Part shown: positions 1 through 7,688 of the stretch, piece by piece
Layout: every line of letters begins with the position of its first letter
Position numbering within the stretch: position 1 is the first letter of the stretch
Assembly: GCA_039028695.1 (NCBI GenBank)
Contig: JBCCHN010000078.1
Coordinates: forward strand, 1-23,839
Length of the DNA stretch: 23,839 nt
Reading direction: 5' to 3'
Origin: JANQKX01 sp039028695
Lineage (GTDB): Bacteria > Pseudomonadota > Alphaproteobacteria > Kiloniellales > Kiloniellaceae
Made by a program: the position numbers and the translations under genes
The notes under the pieces: generated by a model
The model's input: the letters and a program-made list of their open reading frames with translations, nothing else
Databases searched by the model: none
What the model was told of the DNA's origin: nothing

Positions 1-522
1 ATGGTTGGTGTCGACCTGGACGTCTGGCCGCGCAAACGCCAGGTCTTTGTCTTTTCATGCCGCAGCGAGATTCCCAACTGCCCGCTGGTGTTCGATCCAA
101 GCGGGCTCTATTTCCGACCGGAGGGAAACTTCTTCTTGACCGGACGGGCACCGGGTGAGGGTGAGCCCGATCCGGACAGCCACGATTTGGAAGTGGATTA
201 CGATCAGTTCGAGAACGAGCTTTGGCCCCTGTTGGCGGCGCGCGTGCCGGCCTTTGAGGCCATTAAACTTGTGAATGCTTGGGCCGGCACCTATGCCTTT
301 AACGCCCTGGACCAGAATGCCATCCTGGGTCCCGCGGAGACCTGCGAAAACTTTTTGCTTGCCAACGGCTTTTCCGGTCACGGCCTGCAGCATTCCCCGG
401 CGGTCGGGCGGGCCATCAACGAGTTGATCACCTACGGTGAATACCGCGCCATCAATCTAACCCGTTTTGGCCACCGGCGGTTTGCCGCGAATAAGCCACT
501 CCTGGAAAAGGTGGTCTATTGA
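1..522 (+). CDS. FAD-dependent oxidoreductase (DAO family), C-terminal part; 5' end outside window
   Basis: This is the C-terminal ~173 residues of a DAO/FOXRED1-type flavoenzyme, the family that oxidises amino acids or secondary amines using FAD. The segment PRKRQVFVF near residue 10 is typical of the middle of such proteins. The stretch GFSGHGLQHSPAVGRAI (about residues 123-139) is the usual C-terminal motif closing the FAD site. The ATG at position 1 is probably an internal Met: no FAD-binding GxGxxG fold precedes it and family members are about twice this length, so the gene very likely begins upstream of the window. It ends in TGA, 23 nt from the end of the convergent LacI-type gene. The substrate cannot be read from the sequence; an amino acid or N-methylated amine is plausible given the neighbouring uptake genes. 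Confidence 0.8.
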   Translation: MVGVDLDVWPRKRQVFVFSCRSEIPNCPLVFDPSGLYFRPEGNFFLTGRAPGEGEPDPDSHDLEVDYDQFENELWPLLAARVPAFEAIKLVNAWAGTYAFNALDQNAILGPAETCENFLLANGFSGHGLQHSPAVGRAINELITYGEYRAINLTRFGHRRFAANKPLLEKVVY

Positions 523-545
523 TGCTGCCGAGGCGGCGAAATTGA

Positions 546-1625
546 CTACGAAAGAGGGGCCGTCCCGGTGGACTGTCGCAAAATCAGGTTTATGGGGATT
601 TGAACATGCAGGGGCGGTGACTGCTTGGTCAAGCGGCCCACCAAGGCCTCGGCGGTTTCGTTTCCCATGCGGTATACGGGGATTTGGACGGTTGTCAGTG
701 TTGGGTTGATTTCCGAGGCCAGCTCAAGATCATCATTACCGACGATCGATAAATCTCCAGGCACCCGGATATTCATCGCCTGAGCCTCCAAAATCGCGCC
801 AAAGGCGAGAACATCATTCCCGCAGATAATCGCCGTCGCTTGTGGGGACCGCAGCCGTAGTTCCCGTAACCCCTCACGTGCTTTTCCAATGGCATATGGA
901 CATTCTACAATATGATCTTCCAATAGGGATAAACCCTTTTCGGCCAGGCAGTCTCTCATGCCGGTAATGCGTTGAACCATTCGGTCATTAACCGACCTTT
1001 TGCCAATCAAAGCGGAAAAATGGCGGTGCCCTAGGCTTAGCAAATAGTCCGTCACCTGGCGTCCAATTTGATAATTATCATATCCCACACAAGGGTGGGC
1101 ACTCCTGTCGTTAAAAACGCTGGTGTGAATGTAGGGAATCTGTCGGGCCTTTAATAAGGCATAGAGTTCTGCAGAGTGTTTTTCGCCAGCCAAGGCCAGG
1201 GCTTCCACACCATGCCCGATCAGGGTGCGCGCTTGAGCCAATTCTCGCGACTCATTAAAGCCATGTGTTGCCAGGAGCACGCTATAGCCCAATTCCCCCG
1301 CGCGGCTTTGCAGGGCTTCCACAAATTGTGCGTAGATCGAATAGTCCAAGGTGGGCAAAATGGCGCCGATAGCCTGGTTGCGGCTCAAGGATAAAGATCG
1401 GGCGGCTGCATTGGGAACGTAATTCAATTTTTCAATGGCTGACTGAACGCGCAGCCGTTTAGCGGGGCTCACGGATTGGGGATTGTTAAGAGCACGTGAA
1501 ACCGTTGCTGTCGATAAGCCTGCCTCCCGAGCCACCTGTCGGACGCCAATCGTCGTTTTGCGGCTGGTGTCCTTTTTAAACGAGCTATCGACAGACCAGT
1601 GTTTGATTTCACCTTTGTCGCTCAT
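546..1625 (-). CDS. LacI-family transcriptional regulator
   Basis: A 359-residue LacI/GalR-type repressor. The N-terminal helix-turn-helix covers about residues 26-48 (VRQVAREAGLSTATVSRAL), followed by the hinge-helix region YVPNAAARSL at 69-78. The rest is a periplasmic-binding-protein-like effector domain, with the usual segment ending in VGNDDLELASEINPTLTTV. An extra ~25 polar residues precede the HTH, so translation could start a little later, but the ATG at 1625 is the first in frame. The gene is divergent from a solute-binding protein gene. Two palindromes of the LacI type, with a central CG, lie in the shared intergenic region, so it probably controls both that gene and itself. The effector is unknown; family members usually sense sugars, sugar acids or nucleosides. 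Confidence 0.9.
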   Translation of the reverse strand: MSDKGEIKHWSVDSSFKKDTSRKTTIGVRQVAREAGLSTATVSRALNNPQSVSPAKRLRVQSAIEKLNYVPNAAARSLSLSRNQAIGAILPTLDYSIYAQFVEALQSRAGELGYSVLLATHGFNESRELAQARTLIGHGVEALALAGEKHSAELYALLKARQIPYIHTSVFNDRSAHPCVGYDNYQIGRQVTDYLLSLGHRHFSALIGKRSVNDRMVQRITGMRDCLAEKGLSLLEDHIVECPYAIGKAREGLRELRLRSPQATAIICGNDVLAFGAILEAQAMNIRVPGDLSIVGNDDLELASEINPTLTTVQIPVYRMGNETAEALVGRLTKQSPPLHVQIPINLILRQSTGTAPLS

Positions 1626-1688
1626 TCCTTAGTTCCCGCGAAAATCCGAAACAATCCCGTCGACATCACCTTCAAAGACACTAAAAAA

Positions 1689-1702
1689 TATAACCGGTTA
1701 CA
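1689..1702. promoter_or_regulatory. Candidate LacI-type operator O1
   Basis: The 10-bp palindrome TAACCGGTTA (1691-1700), with partial extension on both sides, has the central CG step typical of LacI-family operators. It lies 66 nt upstream of the lacI-type start codon, a position suited to autoregulation. It shares its core with the more perfect site O2. Confidence 0.75.
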
Positions 1703-1791
1703 AGCAGTTATAAAATACTATAATTTTAAATATCTGTAATAATTATAAGAAAATGGAATATTATAAAAATCTCTTTCATCTCAAAAAAATA

Positions 1792-1820
1792 TTGTAACCG
1801 GTTACATATTTCGTTACAAA
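1792..1820 (+). promoter_or_regulatory. Possible promoter of the solute-binding protein gene
   Basis: TTGTAA (1792-1797) and TACAAA (1815-1820) are separated by 17 bp, each matching the sigma70 consensus in four of six positions. The -35 hexamer lies in operator O2. Perfect TATAAT hexamers also occur further upstream on both strands (1719-1724 plus; 1742-1747 and 1760-1765 minus), but without convincing -35 partners. The exact start site is therefore uncertain. Confidence 0.4.
1793..1806. promoter_or_regulatory. Candidate LacI-type operator O2
   Basis: A perfect 14-bp palindrome, TGTAACCGGTTACA, centred 104 bp from O1 (about ten helical turns) and 56 nt upstream of the solute-binding protein start. 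It overlaps the likely -35 element of that gene, so a bound repressor would block RNA polymerase. The even-turn spacing would allow one tetramer, or two dimers, to bridge both sites. Confidence 0.8.
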
Positions 1821-1861
1821 ACCCCATGGCAGTTTAAGACAACAACGACAGGGAGGTAACG

Positions 1862-3457
1862 ATGCCAGATTTGAAGAATCTCGTGGATGGAATTGGCCAA
1901 TCCAATATTGGCAGACGTGATTTCTTGACCCAGGCAAGTGCTCTCGCAGGTACGGCGGCGGTATCATCTTCACTGTTCAGCACGTCAGGGGCCGCGGCCA
2001 CGCCCCAGCGCGGAGGCACGCTGCGGGTCGGTTGCTCGGGCGCCAATACCTCCGACAGCATGGATGGGGCGACCCAATCAGACATTTATATGCAGTTTCT
2101 CGGCCACGGCATGGTTTTTGATTGCCTGACCGAGGTGAAAGCCGATGGGACTTTGGTGGGTGAATTGGCAGAAAGTTGGGAGGCTTCCTCAGATGCGGTT
2201 TCCTGGACCTTTAAGCTAAGAAAAGGAGTAGAGTTCCATAACGGGAAGTCCTTTGTCGCCGATGATGTGATCGAATCGCTTCAGCACCATGTTGCCGAAG
2301 ATACCAAATCTGCCGCTCAGCCGATCGTCGCCTCTATCGAAGAAATGAAAAAGGATGATGATCATACGGTCACCTTCACCTTGAAGACGGGCAACGCGGA
2401 TTTCCCCTATCTACTCAGCGACTATCATATTCTGATGTATCCGGCTGGCATGATGGATGAAGCCATTGCCAAAGGTATCGGTACTGGTGGGTACAAGTTG
2501 GAGAACTTTGAGCCGGGTGTGCGTTCTCTAAGCTCGCGCAATGAGAACTACTACAAAGCGGATAGCTGTTACTTTGATTCCGTTGATCTGATCGCCATCA
2601 ACGATCCCAATGCACGCCAAACCGCACTGGTGACCGACGAAGTGGATGTGATCAATCGAGTTGACCTTAAAACCGTCAAGCTTCTCCAGCGTAACGATGC
2701 TATTGAGATCTTTGAGGTGACGGGCAACCAGCACTTTTCCTATCCCATGATTACGACGCAGGCGCCCTTCGACAGCAACGATGTGCGCTTGGCCTTGAAG
2801 TACGCATTTGACCGCGATGAGCTCGTACAAAAGATCCTGCAAGGTCATGGCGTTGCCGGAAACGATCATCCCATCGGACCCGCCAACCAGTATTGGCACC
2901 AGGACTTGGAGCAACGCCAATACGATCCTGACAAGGCTAAGTTTCACCTCAAACAGGCCGGGCACGATACGCTCAAGGTCGATGTGTCCGCCGCCGACGC
3001 CGCCTTTTTGGGGGCCGTCGATGCGTCGGTGCTCTACAAAGAATCCGCCGCTAAGGCTGGTATAGAAATCAATGTGGTGCGTGAACCCGACGACGGCTAT
3101 TGGTCCAATGTTTGGATGCAAAAACCCTACTGTGCCTGCTTCTGGTCGGGCCGGGCGACGGAAGATTGGATGTTCTCCACGGCTTATGAAAAGGGCGTGC
3201 CCTGGAACGATTCCTTCTGGGACCACGAACGGTTCAATAAGCTGCTCGTTGAAGCGCGTGGAGAACTGGATGGTGATAAGCGTCGCGAACTCTATTACGA
3301 GATGCAGGTGATTGTGCGCGACGAAGGCGGTGTGGCTGTGCCCATGTTTGCCAATTGGGTAGACGCCGGCAACAAGAAGCTCGCACACGGTCCGGCTATC
3401 GGCAATCTATGGCAGCTCGATGGTGCCCGATTGGCCGAGCGCTGGTGGTTCGCCTAA
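1862..3457 (+). CDS. ABC transporter solute-binding protein, family 5 (DppA/OppA type), Tat-exported
   Basis: A 531-residue periplasmic binding protein of the peptide/opine/nickel family (SBP_bac_5), which captures a ligand and hands it to a Dpp/Opp-type permease. The N-terminus carries a twin-arginine motif (GRRDFL, R18-R19) and a hydrophobic Ala/Ser-rich segment, with probable cleavage after GAAA near residue 46. The mature start RGGTLRVG, then LAESWEASSD and the segment LRKGVEFHNGKSFVADDV, are family hallmarks. The start is fixed by a strong Shine-Dalgarno (GGGAGG) 6-7 nt before ATG. No permease or ATPase gene follows: a terminator closes the unit, so the partner subunits must be encoded elsewhere. 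Operator O2 just upstream suggests repression by the divergent LacI-type protein. The ligand is unknown. Confidence 0.9.
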   Translation: MPDLKNLVDGIGQSNIGRRDFLTQASALAGTAAVSSSLFSTSGAAATPQRGGTLRVGCSGANTSDSMDGATQSDIYMQFLGHGMVFDCLTEVKADGTLVGELAESWEASSDAVSWTFKLRKGVEFHNGKSFVADDVIESLQHHVAEDTKSAAQPIVASIEEMKKDDDHTVTFTLKTGNADFPYLLSDYHILMYPAGMMDEAIAKGIGTGGYKLENFEPGVRSLSSRNENYYKADSCYFDSVDLIAINDPNARQTALVTDEVDVINRVDLKTVKLLQRNDAIEIFEVTGNQHFSYPMITTQAPFDSNDVRLALKYAFDRDELVQKILQGHGVAGNDHPIGPANQYWHQDLEQRQYDPDKAKFHLKQAGHDTLKVDVSAADAAFLGAVDASVLYKESAAKAGIEINVVREPDDGYWSNVWMQKPYCACFWSGRATEDWMFSTAYEKGVPWNDSFWDHERFNKLLVEARGELDGDKRRELYYEMQVIVRDEGGVAVPMFANWVDAGNKKLAHGPAIGNLWQLDGARLAERWWFA

Positions 3458-3486
3458 TGAATTGATTCCTTGTTGCCTTGCAACAT

Positions 3487-3527
3487 GGCCGGGGAGCAGA
3501 CTCTTGTGGTCGTCCCCGGCCTTTTTT
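3487..3527 (+). terminator. Rho-independent terminator after the solute-binding protein gene
   Basis: A 9-bp GC-rich stem (GGCCGGGGA at 3487-3495 with TCCCCGGCC at 3513-3521) encloses a 17-nt loop and is followed by six T. It begins 30 nt after the stop codon and makes the binding-protein gene monocistronic. Confidence 0.9.
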
Positions 3528-3798
3528 ATTACATGCCCGCTCTGCAGGTTGGTTCGTACGTCCCAACCCTAAGAAGGTACCGGGCGAGAGGGGCCCTTGG
3601 TCTTATAAGGAAAGCTCGAAGATTGTGACGGGGCGCTCCATAAGGCGTCGATTTTGTCTCTTATGGTAAAAACAGCTCACGCCACTCGCTCGCCGCAGGG
3701 CTGGCTCTTGCTGGTAATTCTAAGCTGGCCAATCCGATTGCTCGGTAAAGAGAAAGCACAGCCCTAGGATCTATTTTTCGAATGAGCTCTATGTAGAG
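3528..3798. other. Intergenic gap with no recognisable gene
   Basis: This is most of the 341-nt stretch between the binding-protein gene and the convergent enolase-superfamily gene. I see no credible gene. There is a 7-bp inverted repeat CCATAAG/CTTATGG (3638-3644 and 3660-3666). A small hairpin AGCTCTA-TG-TAGAGCT (3785-3800) overlaps the stop codon of the minus-strand gene. Neither is followed by a T-run in the right direction, so neither is called a terminator. Confidence 0.5.
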
Positions 3799-4917
3799 CT
3801 ATGAAATGACTGCGATCGCTGTCCCCAAAACATCATAGTCAGGTGTGACACCCAGACCCGGTGCTTCTTGCGCGCGCATGGTGCCCTTTTCCACGATGGG
3901 ACCACCCTCGGCGATGGCTACCGTGTGATAGTCGTGAAAGGCCGAAGACTGAAAGTGAAAATCCGCCGGTGTGGATTGAGCCAAGTGCGCGATGGCGGCG
4001 GTGGCAATCTCGCCGCCCCAAGAATCTTCGATGGTCATAACAATGCCAAGCGACAGACATAGGTCGCGAATCTGACGAGCGCGGGTCAGGCCACCCATGC
4101 GATTGATCTTGAGATTAATCAGGTCCATGGCCCGGTCCTGATAACCACGCAACAGGACGGGTAGGGACTCCATGCATTCGTCCAGGATCATGGGCAGGCT
4201 GCAATGTTGGCGCACGGCCAGGCATTCCTCATAAGTCAAGCAGGGCTGCTCGATATAGATGGGAATGGCGTGGTCCGCCGCCAGGCCTTTGACCGCGTCC
4301 ACGATGCGCACCGCGTCATGTTGGCGCCAGCCCGTATTGGCATCGGCGTCCATGACCTCACCCGGCGCCATGGCGGCCGCCACCTTTTGAAAGCGAAGGA
4401 TATCCCGGTCCGGATGTTCGCCTACCTTCATCTGAAATTGGTCAAAGCCCAACGACTGATATTCCTTGACCCGTTCGGCCATCACGTCCGGATCGCCGCG
4501 GGAAATCACCTTAAACAGCTTCACCTGCTCCTGAAACTTGCCGCCCAAGAGCGCGTAAGCCGGTTTGCCCGTCACCTTGCCCAGGATGTCCCAACAGGCC
4601 ATGTCGATGGCCGACTTCACATAGGGGTGGCCCTTTAAGAGCTGGTCCATGCGGTGGTTGATCTTGTCCAATTCGGTGGGATCTTCACCGATTAGGTCCG
4701 GCGCGATCTTGGCAATCCCGGCACGTGCCCCCTCCGCGTAGGCAGCCAGGTAGGACGGACCCAAGGGGCATGTTTCGCCCAAGCCCGTCACGCCCTCGTC
4801 GGTCTCGATGGTCACGACCGTAGAGTCGAAGCTGGCAAAGGATTGGGTCGACCAGGAATAGGACCCTTCCTTCAAGGGTAGGTCCACTTGGTAGATGGCG
4901 ATGCGGGTGATCTTCAT
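3799..4917 (-). CDS. Enolase-superfamily enzyme (mandelate racemase/muconate lactonizing type), possible cis-3-hydroxy-L-proline dehydratase
   Basis: A 372-residue cytoplasmic enzyme that abstracts a proton alpha to a carboxylate, using Mg2+. Counting from the ATG at 4917, the metal ligands are D192 (DADANTGW), E223 (YIEQPC) and D246 (ILDEC). The catalytic lysines are K164 (QMKVG) and K270 (NLKINRMGG). The N-terminus (MKITRIAIYQVDLPL), GETCPLGP and AIDMACWD match MLE-subgroup members that act on proline betaines and hydroxyprolines; cis-3-hydroxyproline dehydratase is my closest recollection, but this is inference. I prefer ATG 4917, preceded by AGGAA 8 nt upstream, over an in-frame GTG at 4959. 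The gene follows the LysE-type gene by 45 nt and shares its promoter. Other dipeptide- or sugar-acid-specific members of the superfamily remain possible. Confidence 0.8.
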   Translation of the reverse strand: MKITRIAIYQVDLPLKEGSYSWSTQSFASFDSTVVTIETDEGVTGLGETCPLGPSYLAAYAEGARAGIAKIAPDLIGEDPTELDKINHRMDQLLKGHPYVKSAIDMACWDILGKVTGKPAYALLGGKFQEQVKLFKVISRGDPDVMAERVKEYQSLGFDQFQMKVGEHPDRDILRFQKVAAAMAPGEVMDADANTGWRQHDAVRIVDAVKGLAADHAIPIYIEQPCLTYEECLAVRQHCSLPMILDECMESLPVLLRGYQDRAMDLINLKINRMGGLTRARQIRDLCLSLGIVMTIEDSWGGEIATAAIAHLAQSTPADFHFQSSAFHDYHTVAIAEGGPIVEKGTMRAQEAPGLGVTPDYDVLGTAIAVIS

Positions 4918-4962
4918 GAGCCTAATTCCTACAATGTCGCGCCTCGTCGGTGGGTCCACAGC

Positions 4963-5616
4963 CTAAAAGCTGCCGGGCTCCAGCACCAGAGGCAAGAAGG
5001 ACAGAACCAATAGCGCCGCCATTGCCAGGTTAAAGACCCGCACCCGTCGAGGATCCTGCAAGAGGCGGCGCAAGGCTACCCCAAATCCGGTCCAGACGGA
5101 GACACAAGGCAGGTTTATGGCGCCGAAGACCAAAGCGATCATCACCACGCTCTCGAAGCCCGTATCAGGGAGGCGGTAGACCGCCATGGCTGTCAACGCC
5201 ATGGCCCAGGCCTTCGGATTGACCCACTGAAAAAGGGCGGCCTGCAGAAAGGTCATAGGCCTTCCCTTAAATGATCCTGCCGCGGGCTTGGTTTGGGAGG
5301 GGGATAGGGTCGGGGCAGTCTCCCGGGCCACGGGTCCGCTGGTGGCAATGGCCCAGGCCAGCCAAAGCATGTAGGCGACGCTCGCAAGCTTCAGGGCATC
5401 GTGCAGCCACGGGTGGCTGTGCAGAAGCGTTCCCAGGCCGGCCCCGACGCCCAAGAGCATCACGATAAAACCGAAGCCGATGCCCAGCATGTGGGGGACG
5501 CTGCGGCGCAGGCCGTAGTTCACCCCCGAGGCAAGCAACATGATGTTGTTGGGGCCCGGCGTGATCGAGGTTACAAAAGCAAAGCCTATCAGGGCGAGCA
5601 AAACTTCGGTGGGCAT
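4963..5616 (-). CDS. LysE/RhtB-family amino-acid exporter
   Basis: A 217-residue inner-membrane protein with about six hydrophobic segments. The family signature TPGPNN lies at residues 19-24, in the first membrane helix, and FQWVNPKAWAMAL is the typical second-half motif. Members export amino acids or their derivatives by proton exchange. The ATG at 5616 has a GAGGGTGG ribosome-binding site. It is the first gene of a two-gene unit with the enolase-superfamily enzyme. The promoter and an inverted-repeat operator candidate lie directly upstream. Pairing an exporter with a catabolic-type enzyme suggests overflow protection from a shared substrate or product; that is inference. Confidence 0.88.
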   Translation of the reverse strand: MPTEVLLALIGFAFVTSITPGPNNIMLLASGVNYGLRRSVPHMLGIGFGFIVMLLGVGAGLGTLLHSHPWLHDALKLASVAYMLWLAWAIATSGPVARETAPTLSPSQTKPAAGSFKGRPMTFLQAALFQWVNPKAWAMALTAMAVYRLPDTGFESVVMIALVFGAINLPCVSVWTGFGVALRRLLQDPRRVRVFNLAMAALLVLSFLPLVLEPGSF

Positions 5617-5642
5617 GGGCCACCCTCTGCTTCACAAGATTG

Positions 5643-5669
5643 AATTAGGTCTGTAATATTGACCTAATT
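5643..5669. promoter_or_regulatory. Inverted-repeat operator candidate, 9-9-9
   Basis: AATTAGGTC (5643-5651) and GACCTAATT (5661-5669) are perfect 9-bp inverted repeats separated by 9 bp. The element lies at the start-site end of the LysE-type promoter and overlaps half of its -10 hexamer, as expected for a repressor site. No regulator gene for it is visible beside the operon. GntR- or LysR-type dimers bind sites of this shape, but the protein cannot be named. Confidence 0.7.
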
Positions 5670-5695
5670 AGTCCTTTTCATGTAACCCTTGTCAA
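5667..5695 (-). promoter_or_regulatory. Sigma70-type promoter of the LysE/enolase-superfamily unit
   Basis: On the minus strand a perfect -35 TTGACA (5690-5695) is followed, after exactly 17 bp, by ACTAAT (5667-5672; four of six matches to TATAAT). Transcription would start about 40 nt upstream of the LysE-type ATG. Confidence 0.7.
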
Positions 5696-5701
5696 GGCAG
5701 C

Positions 5702-5730
5702 AAAAAGGGCCGGTTTGGGGACCGGCCCTT
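5702..5730 (-). terminator. Rho-independent terminator of the oxidase-Pot operon
   Basis: The stem AAGGGCCGGT/ACCGGCCCTT (5705-5714 with 5721-5730) closes a 6-nt loop. Read on the minus strand it ends in a run of five U (5702-5706). It begins 24 nt after the stop codon of the binding-protein gene and insulates the LysE-type unit from read-through. Confidence 0.88.
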
Positions 5731-5754
5731 TCTCGCGAAGCTTGGGGCGTGCCC

Positions 5755-6789
5755 CTATTTCAACAGCTCGGTCCAGATGGCGCTGTACATTTGCTGCACC
5801 TCCGGCGGACAGGCTAGCGTGAACTGACCAACAGCCAGCAATTCATCGGGGATGACGATTTCCGGCGCGTCCCTCATATCCGCAGGCATGAATTCCTGCG
5901 AGCCGTCGATGCCATTGGCATAACGGGCAAATTCAGAGATCAACGCGGCATTTTCCGGATCCATGATGAAGTTTTGGAACAACTTGGCGTTCTCCACGTT
6001 TTTGGCGTCCGACAACACCAGGACGCTGTCCATCCAAACGCCATAACCTTCCTTGGGATAGCCGTACTTCACATCCGGGTTTTTCAAGCGCGCCCGGAAG
6101 GAGGCGCCGTTCCAATAAAGCGCCGCGGAAACGTCATTGGCGGCCAGCTTTTCCACCATGCCATAGTCCATGGACAACCACTTGGGCTTTGCCTCCATCA
6201 GAAGGTCGCGGGCCTTTTTCAAGGCTTCTTTGTCGTCCGTGCAGGGTTCACCGCCCACATAGTGCAGAGCCGTGTCGATCACGTCTTGCATCTCCGGCGC
6301 CACGTTGATCTTGCCCACCAACTCTTCAGGCGGGTCGAAAATGATCGACGAGGTATTGATATCGCCGTTATAGACCGAATCGTTGACGATGATGCCCACC
6401 GTTCCCCATTGCCATGGCACGGAATAGCGACGACCTGGATCCCAGGTCACGTCGGCCCACTTGGGATTCACGTTCTTAAAGTTGGGCATTTGGTCTGGGC
6501 GAGTCTCCATGGCCAGACCCTCGTTGATCCAAATGGGCACGTAGTTGGCCGAGGGAACCACCATGTCAAAGCCGTGGCCGCCGGCCTTCACCTTGGCCAG
6601 CGCCGTGTCATTGGAGTCATAGTCGGTGATGGTGACCTTGACGTCGTGTTCTTTCTCAAACTTCTCGATTAATTCAGGGTTGGTATAGTTGCCCCAATTA
6701 AAAAGGTTTAATTCCCCCTCGGCCAGAGCCGGGGTGGAAACAACCAAAGCCGCAGCGGCAACGACGGTGGTAAACAAGCCCTTTTTCAT
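5755..6789 (-). CDS. PotD/PotF-family solute-binding protein (spermidine/putrescine type)
   Basis: A 344-residue periplasmic binding protein, last gene of the oxidase-Pot operon. A Sec signal peptide covers residues 1-23 (cleavage after PALA), and the mature protein starts EGELNLFNWGNYT. Aligned by eye to E. coli PotD from memory, several polyamine-pocket residues are kept: W32 and Y35 (NWGNY), S80 and Y83 (PSANYV), W226 (YWNGASF), and W252 with D254 (VWMDS). E166 and D169 lie near the PotD carboxylates that hold the other amine. A cationic amine ligand is therefore likely, though its exact identity is not readable. A strong AAGGGAGAAG site precedes the ATG, 23 nt after the upstream permease, fitting the need for excess binding protein. 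Confidence 0.9.
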   Translation of the reverse strand: MKKGLFTTVVAAAALVVSTPALAEGELNLFNWGNYTNPELIEKFEKEHDVKVTITDYDSNDTALAKVKAGGHGFDMVVPSANYVPIWINEGLAMETRPDQMPNFKNVNPKWADVTWDPGRRYSVPWQWGTVGIIVNDSVYNGDINTSSIIFDPPEELVGKINVAPEMQDVIDTALHYVGGEPCTDDKEALKKARDLLMEAKPKWLSMDYGMVEKLAANDVSAALYWNGASFRARLKNPDVKYGYPKEGYGVWMDSVLVLSDAKNVENAKLFQNFIMDPENAALISEFARYANGIDGSQEFMPADMRDAPEIVIPDELLAVGQFTLACPPEVQQMYSAIWTELLK

Positions 6790-6812
6790 CTTTTCTTCTC
6801 CCTTTTGTTGTT

Positions 6813-7688
6813 CTACGAAGTTCGTTTGATGCGGCTCAAAAAAAAGAAAATTGTAACGATTGCGACGGATACGGCAAGCAGCACCGTGGAAATGGCGTTG
6901 ATTTCCGGCGTAATCACCCGCCGCAACTGGCCGAGCATGTAAGTCGGTAGAGTGTCTTGTCCCGCGGATTTCACAAATTCGGTAATCACTACATCATCCA
7001 ATGAAATGACAAAGGCCAGCATCAAGCCGGCTAAAATACCAGGCCAAAGCAAGGGTAGGGTTACTCTCTTAAAGGTGCGCCAGGGTGTGGCATAGAGATC
7101 CGCCGCAGCGGTTTCCAGGGTCAGGTCCATGTTCTCCAAGCGCGCACGGATCGGCAAGTAAGCAAAGGGAATGCAAAAGGCCGTATGGGCCAAGATCAGA
7201 TAGCCAAGCCCATGATAGTCGGTCGCTTGCTTTATGATGGCAAAAAAGGTGAGCAATGCCACACCGGTAACAATCTCTGGCACCATCAGCGGCTGATTGA
7301 CCATGGCATAGATGACCGTAATGCCCCGAAAGGAGCCGGTACGGGTGGTGCCCAAGGCGGCCATGGTCGCCAGCGTGGTCGCCGATAGGGAGGCAAAGGT
7401 TGCGACGATGACCGAGCGGATGGTTGCCTCTTGAACCTGCTCGTTGTGCCAGGCCGTGACATACCAACGCAGGGAAAAGCCCTCCCAAATGGCCAGATTG
7501 CTGCCGGCGTTGAAGGAATAGGTCACCAGCGCGAACATGGGGGCATAGAGCATAAAAAAGCAGGCGATGGCGATAAAGGTGAAGCCGGGCTGATGGCGCA
7601 CCGAAAATGGTTTCTGAGGTCCTTGCGCTGGGGAGACCTTTGCCGACCCGCTTTCAACCTGTCTATTGCCGCTTGCAATATCAGCCAT
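6813..7688 (-). CDS. ABC transporter permease, PotC/PotI type
   Basis: A 291-residue inner-membrane permease subunit with about six helices. The EAA-loop region lies in AAADLYATPWRTFKRVTLP, followed by the hallmark FVISLDDVVITEF of PotC/PotI proteins. I chose the ATG at 7688 rather than 7721: it has AGGAT 8 nt upstream, and it overlaps the stop codon of the preceding permease by 8 nt, indicating translational coupling. With the other permease it should form the membrane channel of the importer. Confidence 0.9.
   Translation of the reverse strand: MADIASGNRQVESGSAKVSPAQGPQKPFSVRHQPGFTFIAIACFFMLYAPMFALVTYSFNAGSNLAIWEGFSLRWYVTAWHNEQVQEATIRSVIVATFASLSATTLATMAALGTTRTGSFRGITVIYAMVNQPLMVPEIVTGVALLTFFAIIKQATDYHGLGYLILAHTAFCIPFAYLPIRARLENMDLTLETAAADLYATPWRTFKRVTLPLLWPGILAGLMLAFVISLDDVVITEFVKSAGQDTLPTYMLGQLRRVITPEINAISTVLLAVSVAIVTIFFFLSRIKRTS

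Noticed and set aside
3785..3800. Small hairpin AGCTCTA-TG-TAGAGCT at the end of the enolase-superfamily gene as a terminator
   Set aside because: On the minus strand it is followed by CATTCG and then A-rich sequence, not a U-run, and the stem is short and AT-rich.
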